Shown: positions 48,101-61,520 of the stretch, piece by piece
Layout of the letters: each line of letters begins with the position of its first letter
Numbering within the stretch: position 1 is the stretch's first letter
From: Hoplostethus atlanticus
Taxonomy: Eukaryota > Chordata > Actinopteri > Trachichthyiformes > Trachichthyidae
Reading direction: 5' to 3'
NCBI GenBank assembly: GCA_034670405.1
Contig: JAXDDX010000001.1
Coordinates: 7,180,001-7,244,000 of the forward strand
Length of the DNA stretch: 64,000 nt
Position numbers and translations under genes: made by a program
Notes under the pieces: model-generated
Databases searched by the model: none
What the model was told of the DNA's origin: nothing
Seen by the model: the letters and a program-made list of their open reading frames with translations, nothing else

Positions 48101-49778
48101 TGTGAAATGCAACACAATTCTCCATACATATATTTAACTCATAATAAGAGATTCCATGTTCTCTAATATAGTGCATGATAACAAGAGTATAGTGTTTACA
48201 GTTTACAGTGTACACAATACTGAAGCACTACTTAGGGAAGAAATGCATCACAGCATTTAATTTAACTCTTCAGAGGGATGCACCAACACCATCTCACACA
48301 AGTACAGTGCCACCCTTAACTAAGACTTTGAGTTAGCGTTTCCTTTATTTCAACCATATGCAGTTCATTGAATATATTGGTACTTGTATGTAGAGATGTA
48401 GAGTGGATAAGGATGTAGAGTCCATGAATACTTCTGGGTGAGATGTGCGTGGGTTGATTGCTGACCTGAAGTACTTTCTTTGTTAGAGTAAAAGTGAAGG
48501 GAGATGAAGTTTTATTAAGAGATGAACAAGTGAACAAGCCTCAGAGACTAGAGTGGGGGGCCTGTCAGGGAAAATACTCACTTGTATGTGTCAGCCTCAT
48601 TTAGTTGTATAAGCCTTCAAGTTTAACAACAGTTTTGTGCCCTAAACAATTAAACAATATCAGAGTCTCTGTCTGTTTTTAGAGTTGTTTCTCAACTGTT
48701 CTGTTGAACAACGTTGAATTTTCTGAATCTATTATAATTCATGAGTGGTTTTCATAATTCATAGTCTTAAGCAAAACCATAAAGGGACACATAAGATGCA
48801 AATGAACAACACTTTGGGCTCTTCATTGTTACGATGAATGTCTTGAGGCAAGGACGATACTTATAGTTTATGCTGATAAGTGAAACTCATCATCAAAGAG
48901 TAGAAAATGGCTGTACAGTTGTTTAACAAGCTCTACAACACATAGTATCAGAAGGCTGAATAATGTGTACAAATGAAAAAGGCCACCCTCGATACATTTT
49001 GGATAGTAAAAGACTAAGACTTGTGTACTTGTGTCATTCCATTCTGCAGGCTTAACTGCTCGTCAGCCTGATATTTACTCCACAAAATCTCTCTGCCATT
49101 AATCTCACAGAATTCACAGACAAAGAGCAAATTATCGACATGTTTTGAGTCCATCTATTTGTCCTTTTGTTGTTTGTGGAGAAGCAACACTATCTTTAAA
49201 GATCATTTTGATAGCAATTACTACAAGTCAATGGCAAAAATATGCAATTATTTGTTCTGAGAAGTAAAATGAATAGTGAAGATGACAATTGGTACGAAAA
49301 ACAAGCCATCAAAATTGTATAGCTGCAAGGGAATATGTGTAACAAATGTTCTCATCTTCCAATCTCAAATCTCTTGGCCAGACTGTTTAGAATGCTGGTT
49401 AATAACTTTGCTGAAATAAATATGCAGCGTAACGGGCATACTGGAGTGGCTGAGACACAGCATTGATCTCTTGAACACGCCACAATTTATCAACACAATC
49501 TTAAAGCAGTGTAAGAGCAGTGAAACCACACAGGAGTGACTCATTTATTGATGTCACACACATCCCTTGAAATGAGATTGGTCTCCCTATGGAGATAACC
49601 AATCTCTGTTATATACTGTATGATCTATACTAAATCACTGTTGTTCCTGGGGGCCTTACTTATTGCAGCAAGTAAGGCCCGTAAGGGTTGTTTACATACC
49701 AACATTGTGTGACACAATGATAGTTAGGTATGTCAAGAGGGAGAGAGGTTTTACATTTTCATCTCACCAAACCATTAA
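42137..49778. other. Upstream flank of gnrhr, no other gene seen
   Basis: The first kilobase should hold the gnrhr promoter and any non-coding exon; I cannot place the transcription start. 44162-44202 is a self-complementary AGATATATCT/TATAGATA tract. 45713-45745 (AGATAGATACTTCATTCCCC) resembles a LINE tail fragment. I found no convincing exon on either strand. Confidence 0.35.
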
Positions 49779-49925
49779 TTAATCCATTCATTAGTTTTCC
49801 ATTTTGCTTATTCCTATTCAGGGTCATGGGGGGCTGGAGCCTATCCCAGCATGCACTGGGCAGAAGGTAGGGAAAAACCCTGGAAATGTTGCCAGTCTGT
49901 CACAAGGTGAACCTCACCATCACCT
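49779..49925 (-). repeat. SINE 3' fragment
   Basis: On the minus strand it reads GGTGAGGTTCACCTTGTGAC, then CCCAGTGCATGCTGGGATAG, GCTCCAGCCCCCCATGACCC and a tail of ATGAATGGATTAATTAA. It is the same family as 16335-16618. Confidence 0.65.
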
Positions 49926-50807
49926 CATTACCTTTGTCCTAAATCTATGGAAGGAGAGATAGTTACATGTCAACACACATTTGTGGTCTGCACAAACATG
50001 CAAATCTGGATGCAGAAAATGTATTAGTATTCGCACAGCAGCTGTTATCTCCAATTCTGTATCATCCAATGATACAATATTCTTTTTTTCAGCAGGCATC
50101 CACCATATGCAGGAAGGTCTCACCTTGGAGACAACTCATGCTGCTCATGAAGTTACCACGTCATTATAACATAATACATCTACAGACATCAGTGGTAGAC
50201 AAATCACTTGGCAACTTCCATGTTCTGGACACAGCTGCCCTCCAGTGGGTATTTTTAAAAAGTTCATTTGTGAGATGGTAAGAAAGATGGTAATCACATC
50301 AATGGTCTTCGAAGCATTGTGTATCATAAGAGCAATTTATGAAACAAGGTGTTAGGATATACAGTCTGTACTTCCAGGGATGAAGTGGATGTTAAAGCAT
50401 TATTCATATGCTGCTAATAAAGTTTTTCCTTGTTCGAAACTCCATCTTTGAAATGCATTGAATGGTAACAGACAGGCAGACAAGCAGACACACATTCTTA
50501 CATTTGATAAAATAAAAGGATATTTTTTGCTCTTGGCTCCAAGACCTGATAGCCTCACAGATTTGCCATTAATGAATAATGCTTCAAGCTAAGTATGGAA
50601 GTGGAGAAGCAATTGGTAAAGGTTGAACCTTAACACTGACATGTTGCATAATCATTTTAATCAGTATGGTTCTTTTGCGTATTGATTGTATTACTGAAGA
50701 AACCTAAACATAGTATTTTCTGTGCCATCAAGGGAATATGTGGTAATTACCTTTAGAGACAGCTACATTGTAGATTAGAAAAATGGGATTCTATTCAACA
50801 TTCAATC

Positions 50808-50890
50808 CATTACATTACATTACAATAATTTAGCAGAAGCTATTATCCAAAGCAACTTACAATAAGTGTAATCAACGTAGGGCATTCAAT
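50808..50890 (-). repeat. L2-type LINE, tail only
   Basis: CATTACATTACATTACAATA, then TTTAGCAGAAGCTATTATCC and AAAGCAACTTACAATAAGTG, correspond to the 3' end of the element at 12531 with a few substitutions. Only about 80 bp remain, a typical strongly 5'-truncated insertion. Confidence 0.85.
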
Positions 50891-52495
50891 CCAATGTCCT
50901 AGATAGATAGATTTATAGACCCCTTCCAGACCCCTTACCAATTCAATTGTGTTTGTGTCTTTCTCTCTGGTTTTCTCAAGCAAAAACAAGGTAGCTTTAC
51001 CTAAACTTTAGAAAAAGGCCAGAGCATTTCAATTGGACCAATCTGACTTGCCAAAATCTTAAGACATAAAATGCTGTGGTTAAAAGCAAAGTGCACAAAT
51101 CTGAATCCCAACGTCACTTCATATACAAAAACAATGTTCCAGTGCTTGTTACTGCAGATGACTGACTAAATTCAACATTTATTTTTAGTCATGTTACTTC
51201 CAAAAACATTGTCCATGTTAGCAGCACTGCAATACAACTACTTCAACATTTTATAAAAGGCTGTTAGAAAGCCTGTATGGTTGTTTCTGACAGCATGCAG
51301 CAGGCCATTGCAGGTGGTATTGAAAGCTGATGTTGTGGTTACCGTTACTGTAAAATAGTAACAGTATTTTTGGTTACAGTTTTTCTCAATTCCTGAAACA
51401 TTGTTTACATTCTCTGTGAGTAAAAACCCCATAACAATTTAAGTGTAACTCTATATTTCACCTGCAAAATGCCTTAAAACCCTCCAAATGTTTATCTTAT
51501 GTCTCAAAAGCAAATCAGTTGTCAGTGAGTCCACCAAATGGAAATCTTTCTTTTGTCTCAAGCAAAGACAGATAATATCAGCATCAATATGACACAATCA
51601 ACCCTGAGTCACTAAATTACTCGATACTAGACTTATTGTGCTGCTGTCTATAAAGATTGTGCCACACAAAAACAACAACACAATAATTTGTTCGCAGGTT
51701 TCCCAATTTTCAGTAGAAAATGAAAGAAGTGCAAGCAAGGAAATAAAATGTCACAGGCAGATGATCCAAATTCAAGTGTGAAAGAAAATGCTCTGGCATC
51801 TCATTGGCCATTCAGTCTCCTTTCTTTTCGCCAACAAAATTTCATCCACATCACACATGATATTTTCCCTTGAAATGCAACAAGGGAGAAGGTGCCCTGG
51901 GCCTAACTAACCATATGGTCTATGAATCTGCTTCAATGGTTTTGTGTGGTTTTGTGTCTTTGATGGACAGAACATAGTGCTGAAGCTCTTGGGGTGTTGC
52001 ATTTGAAGGCAATTGACTTGACATTGAATGACCTTCAATGAAGTCATACTTTGATTAATGGTCAATATTTCCCCTGTGACTTTCACAAAATCAAGAGCAG
52101 GATTCATATTGGTTAAACTGTTATTACCAGCTACTATGGTTCCAACCAGTTTTGCTGTTATTACTGGTTATAATTCTCATTATGCTGTTGTTTCTACTTG
52201 TGGCAGCCAAGAACCTCCCATGCAGAGGACTGGCTCGCCTGGAGCAGAAGATCCAGACATTGTAGTATTAATACCTCCTCTGCTCCTAGCCGAGGCAGTG
52301 ACTTCCACAGGGCAGATGGAGGACTTCCCTAGCCTGGTTTATATTATGGTCTTACTAACTACTCTGCTGGCAAAGGAAGGTGATACCACTCCTGGCACCA
52401 GCTTGATCATATAGGTAACTCTTAAAACTGATCATAACTTTTAGGTAGTCAGCCAATACTATCCTTTCTGAGTTATAAATGAATGATAGAATCAA

Positions 52496-53480
52496 ATCAA
52501 ATCAAATCAAATCACATTTTATTTGTATAGCCCTTAATCACTGTTACAGTTCAGAATAATTGCTGAACATTGTCCCATACTGTAATATAGAGCAGTTAAT
52601 TGCTGTGTGACTTCCTGTGTGGGTACTTCTAGAATAAGATCGGGGCATGATTCCCCATTTAGAGCCATTAGAGCAGCAGCAGTCTGAACAGATGACTGCC
52701 TGATGAGGCCTCACTTCCTCGTAGTAGTAATGCCGTAACATCAAACGTAAAGACACCATAAGGAAATCGCCAGCCTCCCCATATGCCAAGCTCTTTGATA
52801 CATATCCCAAACCCCACTCTCTCTCTATAGGCTGGAATTGGAGTAGTTTGAAAAACTCCACTACATACTCTTAATGCCTTTGTCTGTAATGAGGCAGATG
52901 CTGATCCAATCACTATGCATCCATAATCCAAAACAGCTCTTGTCATTCCTCTATAGATCATCATCAGTGTTCCTCTGTCGGCTCCTCAATTCCTTCCTGT
53001 CAAACATCTTGAAATATTAATAGTTTTTTCACACTTATTAACCATCTTCATTATCTGAGACATGCAAGTAAGTCTTTTATCAAATCAAACCCCTAAAAGT
53101 TTAATTCTTTAACTCAACAATTTCATCTCCATACATAGATAAAGATATTTATGGGGTGTTTCTCTAATATATAGCATACTTGCCTAATGAAATCTTAAAT
53201 CTTCATTTATTTGCCCATTTCTACACCTGAGATATGGCTCTTTGGATATTAATGTTCCAACTTCTTTTCTGTAAAGCCCCATTACACACAAATAGGAATA
53301 AACCATGACTGTGATCTAACTGTTGAAATATGCCATTAATGTTATTAATCATTACACTGAAAAGCACTGGGCTTTCTTCCTTCTTCCTTGGGGGGTTCCA
53401 GTCTCTACCTCCATGGACTCCAAAGGGCTCTCCTCCAATAGTAACCTGATTTTTATATTTCAAAGGAAATCATTAATCCA
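52496..53480 (-). pseudogene. LINE remnant with reverse-transcriptase pieces
   Basis: A pentanucleotide tail (AATCA repeats, 52494-52515) and ACATTTTATTTGTATAGCCC mark the 3' end. Upstream on the minus strand are MIYRGMTRAVLDYGCIV and IGSASASLQTKALRVCSG (52860-52964). Further up is SPVLFSVMINNING (53340-53380), the RT segment that follows the usual PQGSV motif. The catalytic YADD region is destroyed (FLFVCNGALQKR). It resembles I/Jockey-group elements; the exact clade is uncertain. Confidence 0.65.
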
Positions 53481-56400
53481 GGTAAATATTAGTCCCATAT
53501 AGTATTATAGTTTTTTTTTAGTTTTTTTTTTCAACTTCACAAAAACATTCCACAAAAAAAAACAACAACAACACATAATCGACGTAATTCTTGGTAGACA
53601 CCATGTTTATTGTTTACAACAGTCACGGCAGAAGTCCCACCTCTCCGTTGATCTGATTGGAGAGTAGATTAAAAAAAAAAAACGACAGTGACATGAACTT
53701 CTTTCCTTCTTTTTTTTCAGATTTGCACTTTTCAACTTGGGGCAGCCAAGGGACTTTAATACCCTCAGTAAGGTCTGTCAGAAGGCGCCTCCTACACAGT
53801 TGCTAATCGAAAGCCCCTTTCTGCAATGGTCAGACTTCTAAGACGTAGAATTGGCGGGAACAAAGTGACTGTGACACTAGCTCTAGTCTCTTAGGCAGCA
53901 GAATGACACATTAAGTCTCCCAGGAAACCAAGCAAGAGTAGGTAGCTGCCAGGCAGCCTAAAAATGCTAGACAAAGCAATACAGAGGCAGTCAAGTCAAA
54001 CAGATATGAATTTAGCCTACCAGGCAGCCAAACAATAATAGACCCAATACTATTTTACTTTCTGTCAGGCACCCACCTGGCAGTGTTCAGCAGCCTACAA
54101 GCCCATACAAGGCTCACTGCAGAGCGAGCTGGCGATTGGCAGCCTCGTGGGAGGATGCCGCCTGATGAGCGAGGTAATCAGTAATCAGAGTCCCTTGGGC
54201 TCCCGGAGCGCTTCCAAACACTCAGTGGCGTCATTCCTAGAAAAGCCAAGGTATGGCAGGGGAGGGCATTGGGGGGCGCAAACAAGTGGGTAACAGACAG
54301 ACATACAGACAAATAAACAGGGAGGAAAGCACAACCTCTTTGGCAGAGATACTAAGTTAGAAATTACCCAAATAAGGGCTTTTAGAGTTATATTGACATT
54401 ACCTCCTCACAGTTGTAGACTGAATACTTATTCATCAGCATTAAAGTGAACAAGATGAGCTTGATGTAATAGCTACAGTATGAAAGTTTGGTTTCCAGAA
54501 ACTGTTGCATAACTTAGCATTTGTTTTGGTTATGAGACGTCCCATCCTATCATCATCAAATGTTTGAGCTAATGATATGAGCTAATGATATGTGATGATA
54601 GGAGGTTGCTGGAACAAAACTCAGAGATGTGCCCCGCCTTTCATTTTCCTGTCCAGCAGCTGAGAGCGCTCCCTGTATTCCTTCCAGAAGCTGATGTTTC
54701 CAGGGAACAGGAGTCTGTGCTGCTGGCCTGCAGCCCAGGTCCAGAAGACTTTGGACTCTGGCCACTGTGTGCAGTGGTGGCTACTCTCAGACGGCCAGCT
54801 AGTTGAAACACATCAAGAGTCAAGGTCAGGACCCGGTCACACGCATCCCAGCTGTGTCTTTGCCAGTCAGAGATAGTAGTCAACTTAACCTTAATTCTTG
54901 GAAGGGGGGGGGGGGGGCTTCAATTTAATATAAATAGTTCAATTTCTTAAAGCATTTAGATTCTTTAAATGAAGTGCTGGTTTATATGAATTGCATATTC
55001 TTTATCTTCCTGCCTGACTTAGAACATAGTGCAATTCATTGTCGGGATGCCAGTGTGTAGCTTATTGCTTAATCGTCATGTATTTGTACCGCAAGGTTTT
55101 GCCTCTTCAATTCAATTCATAGTGTGGATATGGTTAAAATGATGGACAGGAAAGTACACCCAGGTATCCCTGTAGTTGACATCAAGCGAGAGAAGGAAGA
55201 TGTTTGAACAATTGCTGAGGTTTTCTTTCATAATTAAGCTATTATGTGTTTTTCTTTGACAGAAGAACTCAGAACTAAATTAAAGCTTTCCAAAAGGTTT
55301 CTCAACCAAGGCCACGGATTGTCCTTGCATCAGGTCCAGAAGCATATTGACCGTTATCCTTACAGATGCTATTGGCTTTACGTGTTTCAATAAGCTTGTT
55401 TTGTCATTTCTGATCCTCCAAAGGATACAAATAGTCTCCCTGTGTGACCCTGGATGTAGCTCTCAGAGATATTCTTAAGAAATGCAATCAACAGCATTCT
55501 TCACATTCAGCACATATTCCCTGCAACTCCCCCTTTTGCAGCATCATTTAGAACTTGGATGTCAGACAAAGAGACTGTTACGCAACACTGGACCTCGGGG
55601 GCACAGGGTCAGCCTGGCAGACAGCCCTTAAAATTTATATTGAAAGGAGAAGTTATGCTCATGCTTTGTAGAGTATGTTGCATGTATAGGGGATATCATG
55701 TAAAAGAGATTGTGCCAAGCAAGGAACCAGAGGACTCTGATGAAACTAAAATGTCCTAAAGAGACAAAACCTTGATCTGCTCCATTGGCATGTATTGGAC
55801 ACTGGCTTTGGACTCATGAACTGTTTGTTTGATCTTACATCGAAATACATATTTCATTTTACCACTAACAGATTTGAACTTGAAGATGTGCCCATATCCC
55901 TCTAAAATCACCCAAAAAAGTGTCCCAATAATTTCAGTCTCGTACTTCTTGTCAATGTAGCAATTCCTGGTTTTACGACTTGGCCGACTTGGCAACATCA
56001 TCTAGACAGTTTTAGTGCTGCTCTGTGCTTTGGAAGAGATGTGGCTTTTTTCCCCAAATAAAGAAGAATTAACATGTCAACTGTTCTATCATGGATTTTC
56101 ATTTTAGTTATGCTATATCTGGTTGCCCTTCATTTTCAAAGTGGAGGGTTGATCTGTTGCCTGATACACAAAGTAACCGTGTCACTAGTGCCCAATTATA
56201 AGAGTGCATCTCAGACCACCTTTGACCAGGCTAGCCATGGTGTGAACATGCACTCTGTGACAGCAGGCAGTGCCTGCTACTGGGGAGCACCCAGTCAACA
56301 ACACCATCAGCCATTATGGTGTGATGAGTCACTTATCCCTGTGCCTGATTTAATTTACTAGCTCACGTGTGAAACTCTGTCTCACTTCCCCTTCACGTGA

Positions 56401-58630
56401 ACCCCTCACATGAGGGGAAATGTTTCCCAACTCAATCACCCATTATGTCTTAGACCAAAGCATTATCAGCTCTGCCTTCAAGACATGGCTATCTTAGATT
56501 CAGTGGAGAATGAAGGGAGCAGAGGCTCAAATGAGAGCTCTACCTTTTTCTGCAGTAGGTTTCAGGTATCATGTATTTATGTTTCACTAAGATGCTAAAC
56601 GGTGGTGACAGAAGAAATATTGTCAATTCTAATCCTATTTCACTCTCAAATATCTTAAATTGAACTGTATAATAAATTGAGCACCTCTATGAGCTGTTCA
56701 TATACTGTGATTATGCATGCACTATTTTCACATGTAAGCTAAAAGGAACATGGAGAGGCGACATAATAACATTCTCCCTGTTTGGAAGAGGTGGTAGGCT
56801 GGAGACCAAAGAGAAGCAGACAGTTTGACATGTGTAGAAAGACATTGTCTGGTTGAGACTCTTGTCATATGTATGCCCATACATGTTGACTCCTGTGACT
56901 CACTAATTGAACCCATTACCATGTTATGCACATACGGCTAGCATGACAACCTGTCACAATACAGCACTGCATTACTGCTCGTACTGACAGTTAAAAACCA
57001 GAGGGATCCATCCCCCGTCATAGCAAAACAAAAGAATGTATTTAAAGCAAAGACATGTTAATGCAGTGTGTCATTATCTCAAGTCCTAATAAACAAATAG
57101 GACAAGAGCGATGTTGCGTCATCAATTGGCTTAGGATATAAGGCATTTTACTACAGTGCTGCTAGCTTCATGAATCATTGAAAAGCATCAGTAAGGTAAG
57201 CCATTAAACCCTAACATGAAAAAGTACCGATTACCACGATTGCATTGTGAACTTCCACTGCTTTCACCACTGGGGGTGTATTATGGTTAATGTGTACATG
57301 ACAACGCCTTATTGGGAGAGTTGTACAACTCTGCAGGGGGCCCTTCATTCTTTGCAGGGGGCTTTTGAGTGGCAAAAGGATATAGGCAAGGGGATAGCTG
57401 ACATTTTTGAACAGTTAACACATTTCTTATTAAATCTATTTAGCAAAAAGGCTCATTCAAGGCCTTCGTTTTTACAGTTCACACATTCCAGACCCCCTGT
57501 GTAAATCCTTTACTGGGTAATTGAAAGTCATTGTGAGGTTGACAAAGGCTATAATGCCAGAAGGTATGGTCCAGGAATGAGCCTGGCTCAGCTGAAAGAG
57601 GGGACATGAGGTTCTGGCCTGTTTGTTGTATGACTAAATTCTGTACACTTTTTTCCTTACTGAAGTGATTAGCCTGCTATTGAACAGAAGTATGAGATTG
57701 TATTTGATTGATCACTGTTTTGTTTGACTTAGAAAATGAGAAAAGGATGTAATTCCATGTTGTTCAGTGTCATAGTGAGTGGGCTAGGTCACATAGCGAT
57801 CTATTTTGTTTGTCTTTGCATCTCTTCAAAAATGGTTTTGCTGTTGAATCTGCTACCCACCCAAACTATGAACCTTTTTTATGCTTTACTGTTCCCCTGC
57901 CTGAGCAACTTGTCAAACAGAACTTGGCTGATGCTATTTGGAGAATCATAGGAGCAGATTTCTTTGTCCTGCTATGACTGTCTGCAGGGTGGAGAAGATA
58001 TTTCTGTCCTTTAAATGGTCATAAGTAATTTACCCCATTGATAATTCCACACTTTATATGAAATACTATTGAAGCATGTTGTGTCTAGTCATTTTGGTTA
58101 TCTTTTTTTTGTAAAATACGTGATGGGCATCACAAGGAATGTGATTTGGATATACTTACTGCAAGTTATATCTTTAGTTGGGAGGATCTTCTCTTTCTTT
58201 GTTTTCCAGGTTTCTGCATTTAGTGACGTCCAGACCGATGTAACTTAATCAAGTTGCATATACCCAGTAATGAAATAAGGCTTGTTTGTCCTCAGTGAGG
58301 TAAAAGGAAATTACATTGTGTTAATGCATTGATTGGCTGTCTCTTGAAATCAGACAAGCAGGGAATAGCATTACTTTCAGTGGCTTTAATATTAAACACT
58401 ACAGTAAAACAGAGTTTTTGAGTTTACTGAAAAAGGGTGAAAAACAAAAAAACAAAAAATATTGCTTTTGATTTTGTCCTAGAACTGGTTAGAAAGCTGG
58501 TGCCAGATCCCCCGAGAGACCTTGTGCCCAGTGGTCACTTGGCCTGTTCACAATAATAGTTTGCGCCTCCAGACAGAGAGTTACGCGACTGTGACTCAGT
58601 ATATAAAGCATGCAGACAAGGTCAATAGGT
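53481..58630. other. Intergenic, no gene recognised
   Basis: Contains a G14 run at 54904-54917 and A- and T-rich low-complexity stretches near 53510-53570 and 53670-53720. The short ORFs show no domain, splice or family signal that I can recognise. Confidence 0.35.
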
Positions 58631-58639
58631 TCAGTTACT

Positions 58640-59130
58640 GTGGCCAAGACATGTGATTTAATTGACTTTGAACATGATATGATTATTGATGGCAGACACA
58701 GCTTTTGCAGCATCTCAAGAACGGTTGCCTTCCTGGCATTTTGGTGCCCTACATTGTCAGTTTACCACGTATGATGCAATAAACAAAACACATTCAGTCT
58801 GTTGCAGTCCTTTGGGAGAAAATACCGTCTGAGAGATGACACCTCATCCAAACCTGGATGATTGAAGAGTGGAGAAATGTTTCCTTGTACAACAAATCCC
58901 GGTTTGTATTGTGACAAAATGTGGTGTAAACAGTATGAATCCATAGGGACAATGGTGTGGGGAATATTCTATTTTCACACATTAGGCCCCTTAGTACCAA
59001 TTAACCTTCATTTGAATGCCATAGCGTACCTAAACATTGTTGCTGACCAGATGCATCCCTTCATGGCCAGTCTTCCCTTTTCCAAATGGATAATGCAGGA
59101 TAATGCACCACGTTACGAAGCATTTTGAGT
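58640..59130 (+). pseudogene. Tc1-type transposase pseudogene
   Basis: One frame, with two in-frame stops, reads AKTCDLIDFEHDMIIDGRHS, SISRTVAFLAFW, a gap where the central part should be, then MFPCTTNPGLY, TMVWGIFYFHTLGPLVPINL, LNAIAYLNIVADQMHPFMAS and QDNAPRYEAF. The start ATG has become GTG (58640). This is a different Tc1 subfamily from the element at 5874-6747. The C-terminal NPIEHLW region is absent. Confidence 0.8.
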
Positions 59131-60437
59131 TTGGCTGTGGAGTGACCCTGTGGGGTCAGGGAATAGGACAAAGACCTGCGGGGGCCACAGACAGACCCAG
59201 TCTTACTTTGTTAACCCATGCCTTGTTCCTGTCAGAAATCCTCATACACAAGAATAGAAAAGGGGAGAGTCCAATGGATCTGGTTCTATGGAAACACTGG
59301 GTTGAAGGGTAGGAATCAAGGGGTCAGCCCAAGTTTACTGGAGCGGGCCACTGTCGAATTAGAGTCACTTTTCAGGAGAAATGGTCTTCTAGTAGCAAAG
59401 TGGAATTCACAGTTTCTCCTTCTTATCTGTTGGACAATCACGCCTGTTAAATTTATTAATACACATTTTTCACATTTTGTTGAACTCGCTTTCTCTTTAT
59501 TTGCAATCTGTTATACAAACATTTGGAATTTGTAATAAATTGAATCACATTTGATTTGTCTGAATTTAGCAGAATCAACACAAAAACTGACTTTGTGCAC
59601 ATTTAATGCTTTATTTGAATCCCTGTGATCAGTACATTATGGTTTATGCAAACAGTAAGTACAACATACAATTAATGGACAATCAATAAAGGGTCAGGTT
59701 ATACATATGCAAAGCAATTAGTTCAATTTGTTCTTTACAGTGTTTAGACTTGAAGAAATACAAGTATTTTCCAGTAGATATGCTGTTTTTTAAAAGGTTA
59801 GCTACATTCTGTGAAATGAACGTGCGTGAACAGAATAATATTCGGTAAAAAAGGTTTTTTCAGTCTTAAACACATCAGTGTCTTTGGTGTATCAATCAAA
59901 AGTAAAGGCACACTCAGTTTCTGCATAGATATTTTTTTTCCACTTAAAGCTGCATCTTATAATAAAGACAACACATAGTAACAAAATGCAGCTGGCCTGC
60001 AGCCTAAAATAAAATAAGAGCCTTGTAACCTAGTTGTAAGCAATAGTATAGTATGTGTCACAGACGCTACTTTGGATTTTTATTTAATTTTATCCGTCTA
60101 GGATAGTGTGGAGTGCAAGTAGTCATTTGTAAAGTTTCCAACTTGTTTCATAACTTGTCACAACATGTCTATAACCTCTATAAAATTGTATTGCCTCCTT
60201 GTCTTTTGGGGCTTAATGGCTTTTGATTTCGATCTTTCAGTCTTTTCCACACTTTTGGGTGTAAAGCTGCTCCCAATTCTGTAGTGTTTCAACCTCAAGC
60301 CACTTCACTGTGAGATATGTTTCCTTTGGCACATATCTCACATCACATAACACTTCACTGACAGACTGTGATATCCATCCAGTGGAACATTTAATGTAGA
60401 TTCACAGATAACTTTTTCCTCTCCTTTCATGGTCTTA

Positions 60438-61424
60438 TTATAAGGAGTCTATCCGTCTTCTGGCGAACACGGCAGACACGCTTTTTACTATGCCCTTGAA
60501 TCCCAAAGGCCTCTTTGTGGTCGACTTGAAATCCTTCATCTTGTCCACCAGCCCATGAAAAACCATGAGCACACTGTGGTAATTCTCAGCTGCAGAGACC
60601 TCGTAGAAATGGCAGTCTGTGGTGAGAGCCAGGAGCCTGCCCTCCTCACTTAGGACTGTCCGCCTGTGGTGCAGGTCTCTCTTGTTACCCACGATCACTA
60701 TGGGCACTTTGTCAATGTTTAGATAGTCTTTGGTGGATTTAATCGTCTGAATAAGCCTAGAGATGGTGTTGAAGCTCGCCCTGTCACAGATGCTGTAGAC
60801 AAGAACAAAGCCGTCCGCCCACTGGACCCTCTTCTCAAATAGTGGCGTCTCCATGGACAAATCCTATAAAATTAAGTATGAGTATATAAAATGAGAGGCA
60901 CTTGTGAAAGTTCATCTAAAGCTACAGTACACAATATGTGATCCAAGCTTATGTCATTCATGTAACAACATTGATCAGTGATACAGTCATGGATAGCAAT
61001 TGTCAGAATCTAGTTTTTCATATCCTCTTACTTCAGAATAAGGTGAATCCCAAATATTGAGAGTGATTTCCCTTCCATCTACCATAAAACTGTGACTGTA
61101 GATGGATTCTGTAAGAAAGTAGTAGGGGAGTTAATGAAAGGTCGACAGTGAAGTAGCAGGAAATAGGCTGCATTACATCAAGGTTAGTGAAACAAGTTAA
61201 AAAGACATATAAATACTTACCAATATCTCCATATTCTCCAATAAATCTCCGGGTTAACAGGCGCACCGTTAGCGCTGAAAAACACCACCACCGTCAAACT
61301 CACACATACAGTCAATAGGTGTAAAACAAAAATATATATATATATATTTTGGCTTTTTTTAAAGCTCGGTTTTACCTGATTTACCAACGCTCTCCATCCC
61401 CATAACCACAATGTTGGCATCCAT
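60438..61424 (-). CDS. rergl: RERG/RERGL-type Ras-like small GTPase, four exons
   Basis: Coding exons are 61376-61424, 61221-61274, 61032-61108 and 60438-60863 (606 nt, 201 residues; human RERGL is 205). All donors are GTAA and all acceptors AG, in phase. Nucleotide-binding motifs: P-loop GMESVGKSA (9-17), FLTKRFIGEY-type helix as LLTRRFIGEY (22-31), switch II region IWDSPYSE (53-60), G4 NKRD (120-123), G5 SAA (150-152). The usual DTAGQ is replaced, so the catalytic Gln and switch II Gly are missing and intrinsic GTP hydrolysis is doubtful. The protein ends RRRIDSL with no CAAX box, as in RERG/RERGL, which are not prenylated; a basic tail may serve instead. WADGFVLVYSICDRASF and NKRDLHH favour RERGL over RASL11/12. 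Candidate poly(A) signals (TTTATT on the plus strand) are at 60079 and 59610. Confidence 0.85.
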
Positions 61425-61520
61425 TTTCAGTGAAATAGCCGTGCTGGCCCGCTCTGCTCCATCTGAGACGTCTGGCGGAGAGAGTTGTGCCGCTGCAGCC
61501 GGCGGAAGAGCGGTTATTAT
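61425..61520 (-). promoter_or_regulatory. GC-rich 5' flank of the RERGL-like gene
   Basis: The bases just upstream of the start codon are markedly GC-rich with several CpGs (GCGGAGAGAG, CCGGCGGAAGAGCGG on the plus strand), unlike the surrounding AT-rich DNA. They are likely the 5' UTR and core promoter. No TATA box was assigned. Confidence 0.4.

Noticed and set aside
52058..52414. 118-codon plus-strand ORF as a small gene
   Set aside because: No domain, signal or splice context is recognisable, and it lies beside a LINE remnant. Not supportable as a gene.
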